The notes under the pieces are model-generated. The model saw nothing but the letters and a program-made list of their open reading frames with translations. It was not told the DNA's origin and ran no database searches. A stretch of DNA of 42,765 nt from an uncultured Erysipelotrichales bacterium (GTDB taxonomy: Bacteria > Bacillota_I > Bacilli_A > Erysipelotrichales > Coprobacillaceae), in NCBI GenBank assembly GCA_910579135.1, contig CAJTTM010000021.1:1-42765 (forward strand), read 5' to 3'. This document shows positions 7,882 to 16,281 of the stretch, piece after piece. The translations under genes were made by a program, and so were the position numbers. Within the stretch, counting starts at the first letter, position 1; each line of letters begins with the position of its first letter.

Positions 7882-9631
7882 ATATTTCTCTTGTATATTT
7901 TTGTAACCAAGCTTTTTCTTTTTTGGTTAAATAAGGTGAAATTGTTTGATATACAGTTTTATGATAATCATTTAAAGCTAATTTTTCATCATAAGATAAC
8001 ATTGTTTCATCAATACCATCCAAATCAAGAGGAACCATTGTTAAACACTTAAATGACATATATTGTCCATATTCATTCTTAATATCTTTTTGACACAATA
8101 ATTCATTTTCTAAACGAATACCATATTGACCTTCTAAATAAATACCAGGTTCATCTGTTGTAATCATACCAACTTGTAAAGCAACAGGACATCCAGTTCT
8201 AGATTTAGGTCTAAACTCATTTGGACCTTCATGAACACATAATAAATGTCCTACACCATGTCCAGTGCCACATTGATAATCAATACCTTCATTCCACATT
8301 GGCGCTCTAGATAAAACATCTAAATCAATACCAGTTTGTCCATGTAAGAATTTAATTCTTTGAAGATTTAACATCCCTTTTAAAACAAGAGTAAAATGTT
8401 TCTTTTGAATATCACTAATTTCTCCTAATACAAAAGTTCTAGTAATATCAGTTGTGCCGTCATAATATTGACCACCACTATCTACTAATAGGAACCCTTT
8501 ATTTTCAAGTGGTGATGCATGTTCTTTTGTTGCGTGATAATGCATTAAAGCTGCATTTTTCCCATAAGCGCTAATTGTTGAAAAAGATGGTTCAATAAAT
8601 AAATCTTGTTTAGCTCTCAAACTTGTTAGATATTCAGCAGTATTGATTTCATTCATTTCTATTTTGCCTACATTATTCTTTAACCAATACATGAATTTTG
8701 TAACTGCAACACCATCTTTAATATGAGCTTGAATAGTATTTTTTACTTCAACTTCATTTTTAATACATTTTAAATATTGACTAGGATTATTTTCATCAAC
8801 AACATCACAATTTAAAGAACTTGCAAGTTCATAGTTTACATTAGAAAGATCAACTAAGACTTGACCATTTAACGCTTTTACATCTTTATAAACATCATAA
8901 TATCCTTTAACTGTGACACCTTGTTTTTTAAGTTCAGATGTTATTGTCTCATCATAGGCGTTATCCTGCATATATAAATATGCACTATCTTGATGAATAA
9001 GAGCATAAGCTAAAACAACAGGAGTACATTTAATATCATAACCTCTAATATTAAAAATCCATGCAATATCATCTAATGAAGCAATTAAATGAGCATCACA
9101 TTTTTCTTCATTCATATATTCTCTTATTTGACTTAATTTATCTTTTGTTTCCATTCCATGATATTTTTTATCATATAGAAAAGCTTTTTCACATGACATT
9201 GCAGGTCTATCTTTCCATAAAGGAGTAATCAAATCAATACATTCTATATGTAATGGATAAGAAACTAAACTTTCTAATTGATAAACGAAACTAGCATTCA
9301 TGACTTTTCCATCAAAAGCTAATGTTTCATCTTCTTTTATATTTTGACTTAAGAATTCTAAGAGTGAAGGATAACCTTCAGTATTCATTTTCATTAATTT
9401 TATATCATCACTTAATTCTTTTGCGGCTTGAATAAAATATCTTCCATCAGTCCATAAGAAAGCATTATTTAAAGTTACTAATAAAGTACCAGCAGAACCA
9501 GTAAAACCACTAAAATATTTTCTTGCTTGAAAATATTCACCTACATTTTCACTTTGATGATCATCATCGGTAGGAATGATATAATAGTGAATGTTTTTTT
9601 CTTTCATTAATTGTTGTAATTTTTTTATCAT
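7880..9631 (-). CDS. M24 family aminopeptidase P (Xaa-Pro aminopeptidase)
   Basis: A cytoplasmic metallopeptidase that removes an N-terminal residue preceding proline. The 583-residue length matches the long, three-domain form of aminopeptidase P: two creatinase-like N-terminal domains (SGFTGSAGTLLVT and LWTDGRYFIQAAKEL in the first) and a C-terminal pita-bread domain. The metal ligands are visible: the two aspartates in LLVDSGGQYYDGTTDITRTF, the histidine in GTGHGVGHLL, and the glutamates in TTDEPGIYLEG and GIRLENELL. ATG at 9631 behind AAAAGGAGG is the start, although the frame is open to 9664. It is transcribed alone, divergently from the Xre regulator gene. Confidence 0.93.
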   Translation of the reverse strand: MIKKLQQLMKEKNIHYYIIPTDDDHQSENVGEYFQARKYFSGFTGSAGTLLVTLNNAFLWTDGRYFIQAAKELSDDIKLMKMNTEGYPSLLEFLSQNIKEDETLAFDGKVMNASFVYQLESLVSYPLHIECIDLITPLWKDRPAMSCEKAFLYDKKYHGMETKDKLSQIREYMNEEKCDAHLIASLDDIAWIFNIRGYDIKCTPVVLAYALIHQDSAYLYMQDNAYDETITSELKKQGVTVKGYYDVYKDVKALNGQVLVDLSNVNYELASSLNCDVVDENNPSQYLKCIKNEVEVKNTIQAHIKDGVAVTKFMYWLKNNVGKIEMNEINTAEYLTSLRAKQDLFIEPSFSTISAYGKNAALMHYHATKEHASPLENKGFLLVDSGGQYYDGTTDITRTFVLGEISDIQKKHFTLVLKGMLNLQRIKFLHGQTGIDLDVLSRAPMWNEGIDYQCGTGHGVGHLLCVHEGPNEFRPKSRTGCPVALQVGMITTDEPGIYLEGQYGIRLENELLCQKDIKNEYGQYMSFKCLTMVPLDLDGIDETMLSYDEKLALNDYHKTVYQTISPYLTKKEKAWLQKYTREI

Positions 9632-9711
9632 ATGTTTATACCTCCTTTTAATAATGTACCACAAAATGAATTAAAGATTAATAAAAATAATAAGAAATAT
9701 GGTAAAATAAA

Positions 9712-9741
9712 GTTGCAACTTTTAAAAAATATGATTGCAAC
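9712..9741. promoter_or_regulatory. Repeated TTGCAAC sites between divergent genes
   Basis: The palindrome GTTGCAAC (9712-9719) and a second TTGCAAC (9735-9741) lie between the M24 gene and the Xre regulator gene. An extended -10-like TGGTAAAAT sits just upstream at about 9700-9708. They could be an operator for the neighbouring regulator. This is inferred from position only. Confidence 0.35.
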
Positions 9742-9819
9742 GAAAAGTTGACAAAAAGCAAGACAATGTTGGTAGTGATGACAAACCATATTGTGTATGC
9801 TTTATTAGGGGTGAATAAA

Positions 9820-10710
9820 ATGAATTTTGGAACAAAGTTACAAGGATTAAGAAAATCTAAAGGGTTATCGCAAGAAGCCCTTGCAGAGAAGCTAAGCGTC
9901 TCAAGACAAGCAGTGAGTAAATGGGAAACAGGAGAAGGATATCCTGAAATGGAGAAGTTGATTATCATTAGTGATTTATTTGATGTTTCACTTGATTATC
10001 TAATGAAAGATATGAGTGAATCAACAACATATCATCAAGAGAAACTTTATTTAAATCAACAAAAGATTATAGAATATATGAATTTTAAAAAATCATTCGC
10101 ATTTAAGATTGCGATTGCAATCGCTATAATTATTCTATCTGTTATATTTCCAATTGTATTAAAAAATCCAATTGGACCATTTATGATGTTAGTTATAGTT
10201 GCTTGTGCAGTGTCTATCTTGATTTTAACAGGATTATCTTCTAGTCAATATAAAGAATTAGAAAAAAGTGAAATTAATATGAGCTTTGATGATTTACAAA
10301 ACTTACAATCACAGTATACAAAGTTTAGATTAAGATTTGGAATGATTATTGCTTTTGGAGTTTGTTTGATTATTATTTCTGTAGCATCTATAATATTAAT
10401 TCATGAATATCTTGGAGAAGAAAATGTGATTGCTCCAATGCAGTTAATGGTTTGTGTTGCAATAGCTGTTTTCTTATTTATAGTTATTGGTGTAGAAGAT
10501 TCAATGTATCGATTTTTAATTTGTAATCATGAATATTTAAATAGAAAGAAAAAAGAAGAATCATCTATATTTTCAATTACAATGCCACTCGCATCCATGG
10601 TTTATCTTATTATGGGATTTACTAAAGGATGGTGGCATCCTGGATGGATCGTTTTCCCTGTTACAGCTATTATTACTCTTGGGATTGAAAAGTTTATAGG
10701 CGAGGAATAA
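9820..10710 (+). CDS. Xre-type transcriptional regulator with membrane domain
   Basis: A 297-residue protein. Residues 1-65 form a Cro/C1 helix-turn-helix (LRKSKGLSQEALAEKLSVSRQAVSKWETGEGYPEMEKL), followed by the usual ISDLFDVSLDYLM tail. From about residue 90 there are around six hydrophobic segments in pairs, so the DNA-binding domain is tethered to the membrane. This architecture is common in Firmicutes and is thought to couple a membrane signal to transcription. No target is known. The frame opens at 9748, but ATG at 9820 behind AGGGGTGA is the correct start because it begins the conserved NFGTKLQ segment. Confidence 0.88.
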   Translation: MNFGTKLQGLRKSKGLSQEALAEKLSVSRQAVSKWETGEGYPEMEKLIIISDLFDVSLDYLMKDMSESTTYHQEKLYLNQQKIIEYMNFKKSFAFKIAIAIAIIILSVIFPIVLKNPIGPFMMLVIVACAVSILILTGLSSSQYKELEKSEINMSFDDLQNLQSQYTKFRLRFGMIIAFGVCLIIISVASIILIHEYLGEENVIAPMQLMVCVAIAVFLFIVIGVEDSMYRFLICNHEYLNRKKKEESSIFSITMPLASMVYLIMGFTKGWWHPGWIVFPVTAIITLGIEKFIGEE

Positions 10711-10733
10711 GGTTTATTTGATAAACCTTTTTT
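10709..10733 (+). terminator. Terminator of the Xre/membrane regulator gene
   Basis: AAGGTTTAT (10709-10717) pairs with ATAAACCTT (10721-10729) around a TTG loop, then T residues. The stem begins at the stop codon. Confidence 0.85.
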
Positions 10734-10760
10734 CATATAAAAATAAATATGTGGTATAAT
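10732..10760 (+). promoter_or_regulatory. Promoter of pepF
   Basis: TTCATA (10732-10737), 17-base spacer and TATAAT (10755-10760), with an extended -10 TGG just before it. Confidence 0.75.
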
Positions 10761-10785
10761 GAGTATAGTAGAAAGGAGTTTGGTT

Positions 10786-12534
10786 ATGGAAAAAAAGTGG
10801 AATTTAGATGATTTATATAAATCGTTTGAAGATAAAAGTTTTATTAATGATATTGATGAAATGAAAAAGAAACTAAAAGGGTTAAGAGAGTATCCTTTAT
10901 TAGAAAGAAATGAAGAGAATTTAGTTTTTTATTTAAAAGATGAAAGTGAACTCAATGATTATATGGAAAAGTTATTTGCATATGTGAGTTTAACTATGAA
11001 TGCAGATACAACAAATCATCAAGCTATTCAATATTATTCTATGTTAGAGAATATATTAGCCAATGAAGCAGATGTAAGAAGTCAGATAGAAAAATGGATT
11101 TCAGGTATTGAATTTGAAAGGTATGAGAATGACTATATTCAAGAGCATCTTTTTTATTTGAATGAAATTAGAGAGAATCAACAATATTTATTAGATGATG
11201 CAAGTGAAAAAGTTTTAGCAGCTATGAAAACAACTGGTTCTTCTGCTTGGTCAAAATATAAAGATCAATTAATTTCATCTATGAATATTATAATTGATAA
11301 TAAGGAATATCCTTTGACAGAAGTTTTAAATATGGCATATTCTAAGGATAAGGATATAAGAAAGAAAGCTTATGAAGCTGAGGTTAAAGCTTATATAGAT
11401 GTGGAAAATGGTATTGCGAGTGCATTAAATGCAATTAAAGGAGAAGCACTAACAATTGTGAAACTAAGAGGATATCCATCTGTATTAGATAGAACGTTGA
11501 TAGATTCAAGAATGTCAAGAAAAACTTTAGAAGCATTACTTGAAACAGTGAAAAAAGCATTACCTTTATTTGAAAAATATTTTTTATTGAAAGCTAAGTA
11601 TTTAGGATATTCTAAGGGATTGCCTTGGTATGATATTTATGCTCCTATTATTGAAACTAATAGTCATTATCCTTATGAAAAAGGATGTGATTTTGTTGTT
11701 AAACAATTTAATCATTTTTCTAAAAATTTAGGAGATTATGCAAAAATAGCAATTGAAAATGAATGGATAGATGTTTATCCAAGAAAAGGAAAAGTAGGAG
11801 GCGCATTCTGTCATAATTTACATTGTATCAAAGAAAGTCGTTTCCTATTAAATTATGGAAATGAATTTAGCGATGTCATTACAATGGCTCATGAGTTAGG
11901 ACATGGTTTTCATGGACATTGTTTAAATGAACAAAGAGCTCTCAACTCTGATTACCCTATGCCAATAGCTGAAACTGCTTCAACTTTTTGTGAAACAATT
12001 GTAAAAAAAGCGGCTTTAAAAGAAGCTTCAAAGGAAGAACAATTAATGATCTTAGAAAATGAATTATCTGATTGTGCTCAAGTTATAGTGGATATTTATT
12101 CAAGGTTTTTATTTGAAAGTCGTTTTATAGAAAAACGTAAGAATGGACCATTGAGTGTAGATGAGATTAAAGACTTGATGATAGATGCTCAAAAAGAAGC
12201 TTATCTTAATGGATTGGATCATGATGTTTTACATCCTTATATGTGGACATGGAAACCACATTATTATGAGGTTGATTATGCTTTTTATAATTTCCCTTAT
12301 GCTTTTGGATTATTACTTTCTAAAGGTTTATATGGAATGTATTTAAAAGAAGGAAGTTCTTTTTGTGAGAAATATGAGAAGTTATTATCAATAACTGGAA
12401 AGATGAGTATTGAGGATATTGGTAAGGAAGTAGGTATTGATTTAACATCAATTAATTTCTGGCAAAATTCTATTGATATGATTGAAGAGGATATGAAATT
12501 ATTTGAGAAGTTATTAAGGGAAATAGAAAAATAA
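10786..12534 (+). CDS. pepF: Oligoendopeptidase F (M3 family zinc metallopeptidase)
   Basis: A cytoplasmic peptidase that cuts peptides of about 7-17 residues and helps recycle peptides. It has 582 residues from ATG at 10786 (AAAGGAG in front; the frame is open from 10759). The zinc site HELGH is at residues 369-373 within TMAHELGHGFHGHCL, and the third ligand is expected in the following ETASTFCE segment. WNLDDLY at the N terminus and YPYAFGLLLSKGLYGMY near the C terminus are PepF hallmarks. The start of the next gene follows after 2 bases, so they are probably co-transcribed. Confidence 0.95.
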   Translation: MEKKWNLDDLYKSFEDKSFINDIDEMKKKLKGLREYPLLERNEENLVFYLKDESELNDYMEKLFAYVSLTMNADTTNHQAIQYYSMLENILANEADVRSQIEKWISGIEFERYENDYIQEHLFYLNEIRENQQYLLDDASEKVLAAMKTTGSSAWSKYKDQLISSMNIIIDNKEYPLTEVLNMAYSKDKDIRKKAYEAEVKAYIDVENGIASALNAIKGEALTIVKLRGYPSVLDRTLIDSRMSRKTLEALLETVKKALPLFEKYFLLKAKYLGYSKGLPWYDIYAPIIETNSHYPYEKGCDFVVKQFNHFSKNLGDYAKIAIENEWIDVYPRKGKVGGAFCHNLHCIKESRFLLNYGNEFSDVITMAHELGHGFHGHCLNEQRALNSDYPMPIAETASTFCETIVKKAALKEASKEEQLMILENELSDCAQVIVDIYSRFLFESRFIEKRKNGPLSVDEIKDLMIDAQKEAYLNGLDHDVLHPYMWTWKPHYYEVDYAFYNFPYAFGLLLSKGLYGMYLKEGSSFCEKYEKLLSITGKMSIEDIGKEVGIDLTSINFWQNSIDMIEEDMKLFEKLLREIEK

Positions 12535-12536
12535 TT

Positions 12537-12935
12537 ATGAAAGAAAATAATAATGTGTTTATTCCTAAAGATAGTAATGATTTGTTTTTAGAAATGAAGA
12601 AATATAATTTGCAAGGAAATTTGTTAAAGAATAAAGATATGATAATTTGGAAACTTGAGAATCAGATTATTATCAAGATTTATGTTAATAATTTACCTAA
12701 TGAAGGATATATTGATACTTATTATTTAAAGGATGGTAAAGAGATGTCTTTAACTCATTGGCATCCTTATGAAGATGAGTTATTTAATGATTTAATGGAT
12801 ATTCATTTTGGACGTATTATATGGGTTAAGAAGAAGACGTTGTTTGGTGAAACCCTTCCTATTATTATTGAAAGAAAAGTATATGAAAATATGAATGATA
12901 AGAAAAAAAGAAAGTATACTGTTGTTGAGAAATAA
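12537..12935 (+). CDS. Hypothetical cytoplasmic protein
   Basis: 132 residues, no signal peptide or membrane segment, mixed alpha/beta composition with a basic C terminus (NDKKKRKYTVVEK). A conserved-looking centre reads SLTHWHPYEDELFNDLMDI. No family is recognised. It starts 2 bases after the pepF stop and is likely translated by coupling, so it is probably expressed with the peptidase. No function is proposed. Confidence 0.7.
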   Translation: MKENNNVFIPKDSNDLFLEMKKYNLQGNLLKNKDMIIWKLENQIIIKIYVNNLPNEGYIDTYYLKDGKEMSLTHWHPYEDELFNDLMDIHFGRIIWVKKKTLFGETLPIIIERKVYENMNDKKKRKYTVVEK

Positions 12936-12968
12936 TAAGAATATATTTCTTTAAACATTAGGGTATGG

Positions 12969-12974
12969 TATAAT
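12969..12974 (+). promoter_or_regulatory. Extended -10 promoter for the lipoprotein gene
   Basis: TATGGTATAAT ends at 12974, i.e. an extended -10 element. The -35 region is weak, which is usual for TGn promoters. Confidence 0.6.
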
Positions 12975-13002
12975 ATTTATATGTAATGGGAGGAAAAGGA
13001 TA

Positions 13003-13629
13003 ATGAAAAAATTAATGAAAATTGTTTTGTCTTGTTTATTGATGGTAATGATTGTTGGTTGTGGAGGAACTTCTTCTACTGATAAACAAGAGGCTGTTGT
13101 AAAGGACTTTATTGAAGCTATAAGAAATGCTGAATTTGATAAAGCAGAGACTTATTGTACAGAGGATAATAAGAATTTTGGTTCTTTATCAACAATGGTG
13201 GATCAATTAAAGGTTTATCAAAATGCTGATACTTATGGACAAACATTTGTAGATGAAACAAACAAGTTTGTGAAAACTGTCTTTAATGAATTAATTACGT
13301 CTTATGAGATTAAAGAAATAAAAGAAGAAGATGGTAAATATAAAGTGAGTGTTAGTGCTAAAATGAAGGATTTAAGTGGTATTTCTTTTGATCAAAGTGA
13401 ATTAACTTCTATGATGCAAGAATATCAAACAAAGCATTTAAGTGAATTACAAAAGATTGCAACAGAAAAAGGACAATCTGCAGTTATTGAAAAGGTGATG
13501 TCTGATTTAGCTCCAACTTTATTTAATAGTATGGCAGAAAAAGTGAAAGGCGTAGAAGCAAAAGATGCAACTTTAAATCTTACTTTAGTAGAGAGTGGAG
13601 ATACTTATTTAATTGAAAAGATAGGATAG
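13003..13629 (+). CDS. Putative lipoprotein
   Basis: 208 residues. The first 20 form a lipoprotein signal peptide with lipobox IVGC; C20 would be lipidated and the protein anchored outside the membrane. The mature part starts with VVKDFIEAIRNAEFDKAETYC, which resembles DUF4878/DUF5105-type NTF2-like lipoproteins, and later has DLSGISFDQSELTSMMQEY. It sits behind an extended -10 promoter with GGGAGGAAAAGG as ribosome site and is followed by a strong terminator, so it is monocistronic. Its ligand is unknown. Confidence 0.8.
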   Translation: MKKLMKIVLSCLLMVMIVGCGGTSSTDKQEAVVKDFIEAIRNAEFDKAETYCTEDNKNFGSLSTMVDQLKVYQNADTYGQTFVDETNKFVKTVFNELITSYEIKEIKEEDGKYKVSVSAKMKDLSGISFDQSELTSMMQEYQTKHLSELQKIATEKGQSAVIEKVMSDLAPTLFNSMAEKVKGVEAKDATLNLTLVESGDTYLIEKIG

Positions 13630-13633
13630 TATG

Positions 13634-13663
13634 AAAGAATTGGCTTAAAGTCAATTCTTTTTT
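13634..13663 (+). terminator. Terminator of the lipoprotein gene
   Basis: AAAGAATTG (13634-13642) pairs with CAATTCTTT (13652-13660) and is followed by further T residues. Confidence 0.85.
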
Positions 13664-13702
13664 CGTGATGGGAAAAGATAAGACATGATATTTTTAATTG
13701 TG

Positions 13703-13708
13703 TATAAT
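13703..13708 (+). promoter_or_regulatory. -10 box for the IIB-like gene
   Basis: TATAAT at 13703-13708, 20 bases before the start codon. An AAGACA (13680-13685) lies 17 bases upstream as a weak -35 candidate. Confidence 0.5.
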
Positions 13709-13728
13709 AGTTATAAGAGGTGATTGAT

Positions 13729-14325
13729 ATGGACCATTTTTATAGAAGTGATAATATAGAAATATTTAAAAAATGGGTTTATTATCAAATTATGCAATAT
13801 CCTCAAATTCAACTTGAAGTTCAGGATTATACATTTCAATTATTATATAAAAATAAAATAGCTTGTTTTAATATGTGGGATAACGGAATTGTTGAAGAGA
13901 TTGTTAAAGAGAATGATGAAACTATATTTTATTTACATTTTCAATTTTATAATTTTATGTATGCAACTGACTTATTTAAGAGGATGTTAGATAAATTATT
14001 AGAAGAGATAACTGTTAAGGAAAAGAGTATTTTATTATGTTGTAGTAGTGGTTTAACAACTGGTTATTTCGCAAATCGAGTTAATCAATTTTGTAAACTT
14101 AATCAACTCCCTTATACAGTAGATGCTATGGGGGTAGATGAATTAATTTCGATAGATAAAAAATATGAAATGATTTTACTTGCGCCTCAGATTCAATATC
14201 AAATGAAAAGATTAAAAGAAACGATTAAGGAAAGTTTATTTGCAGTTGTGGATCCAGCAACATTCGCAACTTATGATTGTGCAAAACTTATTCAATTTGT
14301 TGAAAAACATTTAAAAGGGGAGTGA
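13729..14325 (+). CDS. PTS EIIB-like protein with extra N-terminal domain
   Basis: 198 residues. Residues about 100-198 look like a lactose/cellobiose-type EIIB domain: the phosphocysteine loop is ILLCCSSGLTTG (C104/C105), followed by VDAMGVDEL, YEMILLAPQI and a C-terminal VVDPATFATYDCAKLI. Residues 1-95 are a separate domain of unknown type that contains no membrane segment. No EIIA or EIIC gene is next to it, so it may act as a sensor or regulator rather than in transport; this is inference. ATG at 13729 behind AGAGGTGA is preferred over GTG at 13720. Confidence 0.7.
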   Translation: MDHFYRSDNIEIFKKWVYYQIMQYPQIQLEVQDYTFQLLYKNKIACFNMWDNGIVEEIVKENDETIFYLHFQFYNFMYATDLFKRMLDKLLEEITVKEKSILLCCSSGLTTGYFANRVNQFCKLNQLPYTVDAMGVDELISIDKKYEMILLAPQIQYQMKRLKETIKESLFAVVDPATFATYDCAKLIQFVEKHLKGE

Positions 14326-14339
14326 TCCCCCCCTTTTTT
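14313..14339 (+). terminator. Terminator of the IIB-like gene
   Basis: AAAAGGGG (14313-14320) pairs with CCCCTTTT (14330-14337), overlapping the stop codon and followed by T residues. It faces the end of the convergent YdjC-family gene. Confidence 0.75.
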
Positions 14340-15057
14340 AAATTTGTGTAAAGTTAATAAGTTTTATATTGCTTTTTGAAATAAAGTCTTTGATTTCTTT
14401 TGAAGTTAATATTTCCAATTCTTTCATTCTAGGAAGATTATAACTAGAAATATCATATAGTCTTTGATCGATTAGACCAGGATGACACATAATTTCAATT
14501 GTTTCATCATTGCAATTGATAATAGATTTTAAATATTCATATGTTACATGATCTTTTTCGAAAGTATCATCACATCTTGCATAAGGGTCCATAACTTTTT
14601 CTCTTTGTCTTAATGGAACATTATATTCATTTGCTAGTCTTTTCGCAACTTCAATATGCCAAGGAAGCATATGTACATGATGATGTGAATCTAAATGTGT
14701 AGGTAAATGTCCTACGATTTCTATGTATTTTTCTATTTGCATTTTCCATTCTTTGTAAAGTTCATCTTGATTGACTTTAGGTTGATTATTTTCATATTTA
14801 TCTCGACGAAGAAAATAACCATTTTCATCAACACAACTCATTTGAGTAAGTGGTTTTCCAATTGTAATATTAAGGTGAACTCCAACACCTAAATCAGGGA
14901 AATTTTGTGCTTGTTTTAAAGCAAATGATGCATAAGGCATATTCATCATAACTGTAGTAGAAGTTAATATTCCATTTTTATGTGCTAATAGGATACCAAT
15001 AGTATTTCCTTCACACATTCCAAAATCATCAGCGTTTACAATTAATTTCTTTATCAT
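14338..15057 (-). CDS. YdjC/ChbG family carbohydrate deacetylase
   Basis: 239 residues of the YdjC (PF04794) fold. Members remove acetyl groups from N-acetylated sugars such as diacetylchitobiose. The metal-binding signature is present: NADDFG near the N terminus and THLDSHHHVHMLPW in the middle; the C-terminal MCHPGL motif also matches. ATG at 15057 is chosen because GGAG is 9 bases upstream; the other ATG codons at 15066 and 15078 are too close to, or upstream of, that site. It stands alone, with no chitobiose PTS gene beside it, so the exact substrate is open. Confidence 0.9.
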   Translation of the reverse strand: MIKKLIVNADDFGMCEGNTIGILLAHKNGILTSTTVMMNMPYASFALKQAQNFPDLGVGVHLNITIGKPLTQMSCVDENGYFLRRDKYENNQPKVNQDELYKEWKMQIEKYIEIVGHLPTHLDSHHHVHMLPWHIEVAKRLANEYNVPLRQREKVMDPYARCDDTFEKDHVTYEYLKSIINCNDETIEIMCHPGLIDQRLYDISSYNLPRMKELEILTSKEIKDFISKSNIKLINFTQI

Positions 15058-15134
15058 TTTTATCATCTCCAAATTCATTATAGCTAAATAATATGTATAT
15101 TTAAAAACATTTTCAAATTATGAAAATAATTATT

Positions 15135-15162
15135 TTGATATTTTTTATATAAATGATATAAT
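15135..15162 (+). promoter_or_regulatory. Promoter of the rdgB operon
   Basis: TTGATA (15135-15140), 16-base spacer and TATAAT (15157-15162), with TGA directly before the -10 box. Confidence 0.75.
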
Positions 15163-15188
15163 CATGAGAGTAGAAATGGAGTGAGAGT

Positions 15189-15773
15189 ATGGAGAAGATA
15201 GTTGTTGCCTCAACAAATATGGGGAAAATAAGAGAAATAAAAAAGATGTTAGATAGTATTGGAATTGAAGTTGTTTCAATGAATGATGTATTGGATGAAG
15301 AAATAGATATAGAAGAAACTGGTAAAACTTTTAAGGAAAATGCAGTTATTAAGGCTGAAACAATTATGAATATGATTCAACTTCCAACGCTTGCAGATGA
15401 TTCTGGATTAGAGGTTGATGCCTTGGATAAGGCACCTGGTATTTATTCTGCTAGATTTTTAGGATATGATACAAGTTATGATATTAAAAATCAATATATT
15501 ATTGATCAGGTAGAAGGTAAAGAAAGAACTGCTCGTTTTATTTGTGCAATGGCACTTGCGATTCCTGGGGAAGAAACAATGACAATAGAAGAATCTTTTG
15601 AAGGTGAGATTAATGACTGTATTGCAGGTGAAAATGGTTTTGGATACGATCCTATTTTCTATTATCCACTACTACATAAAACTTCAGCTGAGATGTCAAT
15701 GGAAGAAAAGAATTTATATTCTCATCGAGCAAAAGCTTTGAAAAAACTTTATAGTATTTTAAAGGAGAAATAA
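15189..15773 (+). CDS. rdgB: XTP/dITP diphosphatase (non-canonical purine NTP pyrophosphatase)
   Basis: Cleaves dITP, XTP and related damaged nucleotides to monophosphates, keeping them out of DNA and RNA. 194 residues, the usual length for the RdgB/HAM1 family. All signature motifs are present: STNMGKIREIKKML at the N terminus, LADDSGLEVDALDKAPGIYSARF, GENGFGYDPIFYYP and the closing SHRAKALKKL. It starts the rdgB-trmL-DUF1461 group; trmL begins one base after its stop codon. Confidence 0.96.
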   Translation: MEKIVVASTNMGKIREIKKMLDSIGIEVVSMNDVLDEEIDIEETGKTFKENAVIKAETIMNMIQLPTLADDSGLEVDALDKAPGIYSARFLGYDTSYDIKNQYIIDQVEGKERTARFICAMALAIPGEETMTIEESFEGEINDCIAGENGFGYDPIFYYPLLHKTSAEMSMEEKNLYSHRAKALKKLYSILKEK

Positions 15774-15774
15774 A

Positions 15775-16281
15775 ATGAATCATATTGTATTGGTACATCC
15801 TGCTATTCCTCAAAATACAGGGAATATTATGAGAACATGTGTTGCGACAGAAAGTCATTTACACATTATTAAACCACTGGGGTTTTCGTTAGATGATAAA
15901 CATATGAAAAGAGCAGGATTGGATTATATTAAAGATTTAAAAATGACAATATATGAGGATTGGAATGATTTTATTTCAAAGAATTTTGGAGATTATCATT
16001 TTTATACAAGATATTCAAAGAAATGTTATAGTGATGTTTCTTATGTTTCTGATAAAGATCAATATATTATTTTTGGACACGAACACGATGGTATTCCTCA
16101 TGATATTTTAAAAGAACATTTAGATGAATGTGTACGTATTCCGATGAGTAAAGATGCAAGAAGTTTAAACTTATCAAATACAGTAGCAATTGGTATTTAT
16201 GAAGTTTTAAGGCAGCAGAATTTTCCTGATTTATCAAAAGTAGAGGTTCAAAAAGGTGAAGAATTTATTTATAATGAGTAG
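15775..16281 (+). CDS. trmL: tRNA (cytidine(34)-2'-O)-methyltransferase
   Basis: A SPOUT-class methyltransferase (YibK/TrmL type) that methylates the 2'-O of the wobble nucleotide in certain leucine tRNAs. 168 residues. Motif 1 is PAIPQNTGNIMRTC, motif 2 is IIFGHEHDGIP and motif 3 is IPMSKDARSLNLSNTVAIGIYE, together forming the knotted SAM site. It is translated just after rdgB and overlaps the start of the next gene, so the three form one operon. Confidence 0.95.
   Translation: MNHIVLVHPAIPQNTGNIMRTCVATESHLHIIKPLGFSLDDKHMKRAGLDYIKDLKMTIYEDWNDFISKNFGDYHFYTRYSKKCYSDVSYVSDKDQYIIFGHEHDGIPHDILKEHLDECVRIPMSKDARSLNLSNTVAIGIYEVLRQQNFPDLSKVEVQKGEEFIYNE

Noticed and set aside
9678..9968. Minus-strand reading frame over the start of the Xre gene
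   Set aside because: It is antisense to a conserved helix-turn-helix domain and shows no family features.
14707..14892. Plus-strand reading frame inside the YdjC-family gene
   Set aside because: Antisense to the conserved deacetylase; composition is that of a shadow frame.
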